A stretch of DNA of 9,267 nt, taken from Clostridia bacterium (GTDB lineage Bacteria > Bacillota > Clostridia > Oscillospirales > Acutalibacteraceae). Shown here piece by piece: positions 6,818-9,267 of the stretch (the stretch's first letter is position 1; each line of letters begins with the position of its first letter). Below the pieces are notes generated by a model. That model did not search any database and was not told the origin of the DNA. It saw only the letters and a list, made by a program, of their open reading frames with translations. The translations under genes were made by a program, and so were the position numbers. The DNA is taken from contig CAAFIS010000328.1 of the NCBI GenBank assembly GCA_900763035.1, forward strand, positions 1-9,267. The letters are read 5' to 3'.

Positions 6818-7525
6818 ATGGATACCATGGGACTGACCCCCGCAAAATTGGCCAAATACTTCGATCAGACGCTGCTCAAGGCGTATGTCAGCGAGGATGA
6901 CTTCCGCGCCTTCTGCGAGGAGAGCGCCCGCTACCGGTTCAAGATGATCGCGATCAACTCCGCCCCCGTCAAGCTCTGCAAGGGCTTTCTTGCGGACAGC
7001 GACGTCCTCGTCGGCGCGGCGATCGGCTTCCCTCTCGGTCAGACCACCGTCGCCGATAAGGTGTACGAAACGAAGCAGGCCATCGCCGACGGTGCGGACG
7101 AGATCGACTATGTCCATAACATCGTCGAGCTCAAGAGCGGCCACCTCGACCGTGTCGAGGACGAGATGCGCCGCATCGTCGAGGTCTGCCGCGAGCACGG
7201 GCGCACGGTCAAGGTCATTTTCGAAAACTGCTACCTGAACGATGACGAGAAGCGCGCCCTGTGCGAGATCGCGCTGAAGGTGCGTCCGGACTTCATCAAG
7301 ACCTCCACCGGCTTCGGCACGCCCGCGCCCGGCGTGGCCGTGGGCGCCACCGTGGCGGACGTGCGCCTGATGAAGGGCATGGTCGGCGATCGGATCAAGG
7401 TCAAGGCCGCGGGCGGCGTGCGCACGCTGGCCGACGCGCTGGCGATGATCGAGGCCGGTGCCGAGCGCATCGGCACCAGCGCCGGCGTCAAGATCGTGGA
7501 AGAGTTGAAGGCGCTGGAGGGCTGA
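6818..7525 (+). CDS. deoC: DeoC-type class I aldolase (deoxyribose-phosphate aldolase family), divergent
   Basis: Schiff-base TIM-barrel aldolase of 235 residues. The classic family reaction splits 2-deoxy-D-ribose 5-phosphate into glyceraldehyde 3-phosphate and acetaldehyde. The catalytic trio is present: Asp97 in ADEIDYV, Schiff-base Lys161 in FIKTSTGFG, and Lys196 in KVKAAGGVRT, spaced almost as in E. coli DeoC (102, 167, 201). The C-terminal GTSAG forms the phosphate loop. Oddities: the N-terminal DHTLLK of most bacterial DeoC proteins reads DQTLLK, the Cys-Val-Asn-Pro strand reads AINSAP, and about six extra residues (around PAPGVAV) follow the lysine motif. The substrate pocket may therefore differ from true DeoC. 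The gene sits 55 bases after the regulator, with a hairpin between. In this operon it may cleave the product of the FGGY kinase, which is inference. The symbol denotes the family, not a proven function. Confidence 0.88.
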   Translation: MDTMGLTPAKLAKYFDQTLLKAYVSEDDFRAFCEESARYRFKMIAINSAPVKLCKGFLADSDVLVGAAIGFPLGQTTVADKVYETKQAIADGADEIDYVHNIVELKSGHLDRVEDEMRRIVEVCREHGRTVKVIFENCYLNDDEKRALCEIALKVRPDFIKTSTGFGTPAPGVAVGATVADVRLMKGMVGDRIKVKAAGGVRTLADALAMIEAGAERIGTSAGVKIVEELKALEG

Positions 7526-7529
7526 TCCG

Positions 7530-9267
7530 ATGAAAAGCAAGGACGGACTGTCCCTGGAGGAATGGGAAAAGCAGCTTTACCGTCCCGCACCGTCCCCCTA
7601 CGAAGCGCCTGTCCTGCCGTTGACACCGGCCGTCACGTCCGCCGTCCCTGCAGGGACGGTGGGCGCGCTGTGCCTGAACGGGACGTTCTCCATGGCGGCG
7701 GACGGGGACGAGAGCGCCCGCCTGACCGATGACGGCTGGGCGGATGCCCTTCCTGCGGACGTCCCCTGCACCGTGGCGACGGCGCTGTTTCAAAACGGCA
7801 AGATCCCGGACCCGATGGTAGAGAAAAACGACCGCTTTGCGCGCGAAGCGGCGTATCACACCTGGTGGTTCCGGCGGGAATTCACCTACGACGGCACGAT
7901 GCGTGCCCCGCGTCTGGTGTTCGACGGCGTGTGCCATAAGGCCAGCTTTTGGCTCAACGGGACGCTGCTCGGCACACACACCGGGATGTTCGCCGGGCCG
8001 GACCTCCCCGTCGGCGGGCTGCTGCGCCCGCACAATGTGCTGATCGTCCGGATCGATAACGATCCCGTTGACCGGCGGCATTACTCCCCGTATGCCGATT
8101 TCGACGACGGCTGGCAGCACGGCGTCGTGCTCAACTGCGTGTACGGCTGGCACTACGCCAGCATCCCGTCCCGCGGCATTTGGCGGGACGTTTGGCTGCG
8201 CGATACGCCGCTTTTGCAGGTGGAGCGCCCCTTCGTGTTCACCGAGGATCTGCGCGAGGGCACGTTCGGCCTGTGCATCCGCACATGCGGCACGGCCAAG
8301 GGCACGCTGCACGTCACGGTCGGGCCGGAGAACTTCTGCGGTGCGCAGCAGTCCTTCACCGCGCCGCTCGACCTGACGGGCGAGCGTCAGCTGCACTACC
8401 GGATCCGTCTGGACGACCCGCGCCTGTGGTGGCCGAACGGCTACGGCGAGCAGCCGCTTTATCGGATCGAGATCGCCGTGGATGTCCCCGGCGACGCGGT
8501 GCAGCGGTTCACCGAGGTGACGGGTCTGCGCCAGATCGCGATGCTCCCGGCTGCCGAGCCGGAGGACGATCGGCAGGCCGCATGGCTGTCCGCCCCCTAC
8601 AGCGAGGACATGAAAAAAGAGGGCGCACGGCAGTATAACTGGCGCATGACCGTCAACGGCCGCTATATCTTCGTCAAGGGGACGAACTGGTGTACGCTGG
8701 ACGCGCTGCTGCGCTTCCCGCCACAGCGGTACGACCGTTTCCTTTCTTTGGCCAAGCAGCAGGATCTGCAATTGCTTCGCGCGTGGGGCGGCGGGATGCC
8801 GGAGAGCGACTATTTCTACCGCCGCTGCGACGAATTGGGGCTGATGGTGCAGCAGGAGTGGCCCACGTGCTGGGGCTCGCCCCGCACGCAGCCGCAGGAC
8901 GCGCTGTGCGAAACGGTGATCGCCAACACGCTGCGGCTGCGCAACCATCCCAGTCTGGTGCGCTGGGCCGGCGGCAACGAACTCAGTGCATTCGATGAGC
9001 CGATCGTCCTCAAAATGGGCGCTCTCGCATGGGAGCTCGACGGCACGCGTCCGTTCCATCGCACGTCGCCGTATGCCGGCTCGCGTCACGACTACAGCAC
9101 CTATTGGTGGAAATTGCCCATGGAGGCTTCCCTCGCCCTCAATGCGGTGTTCATCGGCGAGTTCGGTATGGCCTCGTTCCCCTGCCGCCGGAGCGTGCTG
9201 CGCTATGTTTCGCAGGAGGAATACGATCGGTTCGATCCCGCGGCCAAAAACGCCTTCAACTACCACA
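7530..9267 (+). CDS. GH2 glycoside hydrolase (beta-mannosidase / exo-glucosaminidase type), 3'-truncated
   Basis: Retaining exo-glycosidase of family GH2; 579 codons are visible with no stop before the window end, so perhaps a quarter to a third of an 800-900-residue protein is missing. There is no signal peptide (MKSKDGLSLEEWEKQL), so it should act in the cytoplasm on imported oligosaccharides or glycosides. Domains: jelly-roll sugar-binding domain about 45-225 (YHTWWFRREF, SRGIWRDVWL at 214-222), Ig-like domain about 225-310 ending at LWWPNGYGEQPLY (from 299), then the TIM barrel from about 375 (FVKGTNW 381-387, RAWGGG 417-422). The acid/base is Glu484 in WAGGNE and the nucleophile is probably Glu544 in FIGEFGM. 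Their 60-residue spacing is shorter than in typical beta-mannosidases (about 90), so mannose specificity is doubtful. GGAGG at 7516-7520, inside the aldolase gene, precedes ATG 7530 by 9 bases. Only 4 bases separate it from the aldolase stop, indicating the same transcript. Confidence 0.9.
   Translation, partial: MKSKDGLSLEEWEKQLYRPAPSPYEAPVLPLTPAVTSAVPAGTVGALCLNGTFSMAADGDESARLTDDGWADALPADVPCTVATALFQNGKIPDPMVEKNDRFAREAAYHTWWFRREFTYDGTMRAPRLVFDGVCHKASFWLNGTLLGTHTGMFAGPDLPVGGLLRPHNVLIVRIDNDPVDRRHYSPYADFDDGWQHGVVLNCVYGWHYASIPSRGIWRDVWLRDTPLLQVERPFVFTEDLREGTFGLCIRTCGTAKGTLHVTVGPENFCGAQQSFTAPLDLTGERQLHYRIRLDDPRLWWPNGYGEQPLYRIEIAVDVPGDAVQRFTEVTGLRQIAMLPAAEPEDDRQAAWLSAPYSEDMKKEGARQYNWRMTVNGRYIFVKGTNWCTLDALLRFPPQRYDRFLSLAKQQDLQLLRAWGGGMPESDYFYRRCDELGLMVQQEWPTCWGSPRTQPQDALCETVIANTLRLRNHPSLVRWAGGNELSAFDEPIVLKMGALAWELDGTRPFHRTSPYAGSRHDYSTYWWKLPMEASLALNAVFIGEFGMASFPCRRSVLRYVSQEEYDRFDPAAKNAFNYH
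7642..7659. repeat. Perfect 18-bp palindrome in the 5' end of the GH2 gene
   Basis: CCGTCCCTGCAGGGACGG is self-complementary over all 18 bases and lies about 110 bases into the GH2 coding sequence, in a stretch encoding a low-complexity Ala/Val/Pro/Thr linker before the first domain. Two further copies of its half-site CCGTCCC occur at 7580-7586 and 7590-7596. It may be an intragenic operator or an mRNA hairpin, or chance in GC-rich DNA. Confidence 0.5.

Noticed and set aside
7488..9266. 592-residue open frame on the minus strand opposite the GH2 gene
   Set aside because: The + strand here shows clear GH2 motifs in order; the antisense frame shows no family features.
1..9267. CRISPR arrays, insertion sequences, tRNA or rRNA genes, phage or defence genes
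   Set aside because: None seen; nearly every base belongs to a metabolic or regulatory gene.

Overview
The window is GC-rich (about two thirds GC by eye). It carries eight protein genes, all on the + strand, separated by 0 to 55 bases. Ribosome-binding sites are strong AAGGAGG-type sequences. GC-rich codon use with Firmicutes-style Shine-Dalgarno sites and a typical gut-type sugar operon suggests a high-GC member of Clostridia (Bacillota), perhaps a gut Oscillospiraceae or Christensenellales lineage. That taxonomic guess is inference. The window looks like the inside of one long catabolic operon: the first gene is cut at its 5' end, the last at its 3' end, and no convincing upstream promoter or intrinsic terminator is visible.

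Layout: (1) a 5'-truncated Gfo/Idh/MocA NAD(P)-dependent dehydrogenase; (2) a zinc-dependent medium-chain polyol dehydrogenase; (3) an FGGY sugar kinase; a 48-base gap with a GC-rich hairpin; (4) a D-allulose (psicose)/D-tagatose 3-epimerase, the most firmly identified enzyme, with every metal ligand at the family position; (5) an L-fucose/L-arabinose isomerase-family enzyme, whose start codon overlaps the epimerase stop (ATGA); (6) a DeoR-family repressor; a 55-base gap with a second hairpin; (7) a DeoC-type class I aldolase with a divergent N-terminal half; (8) a cytoplasmic GH2 glycosidase of the beta-mannosidase / exo-glucosaminidase type, cut by the window end.

Together the genes read as a rare-sugar pathway. 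The GH2 enzyme releases a monosaccharide inside the cell. Two dehydrogenases oxidise a polyol, cyclitol or sugar. The aldose-ketose isomerase and the ketose 3-epimerase reshape the sugar skeleton. The FGGY kinase traps the product as a phosphate, and the DeoC-like aldolase may split a phosphorylated product. DeoR-family proteins usually sense a sugar phosphate, so the embedded regulator probably controls the operon. The exact substrate is not readable from the sequence. One concrete possibility is D-altrose or an allitol/altritol-type polyol entering through D-allulose to D-fructose, because L-fucose isomerases are known to accept D-altrose. No transporter lies in the window. The unusual point is the pairing of a free-ketose 3-epimerase, a FucI-like isomerase, an FGGY kinase and a DeoC-like aldolase under one regulator; I do not recognise this set as a textbook pathway.
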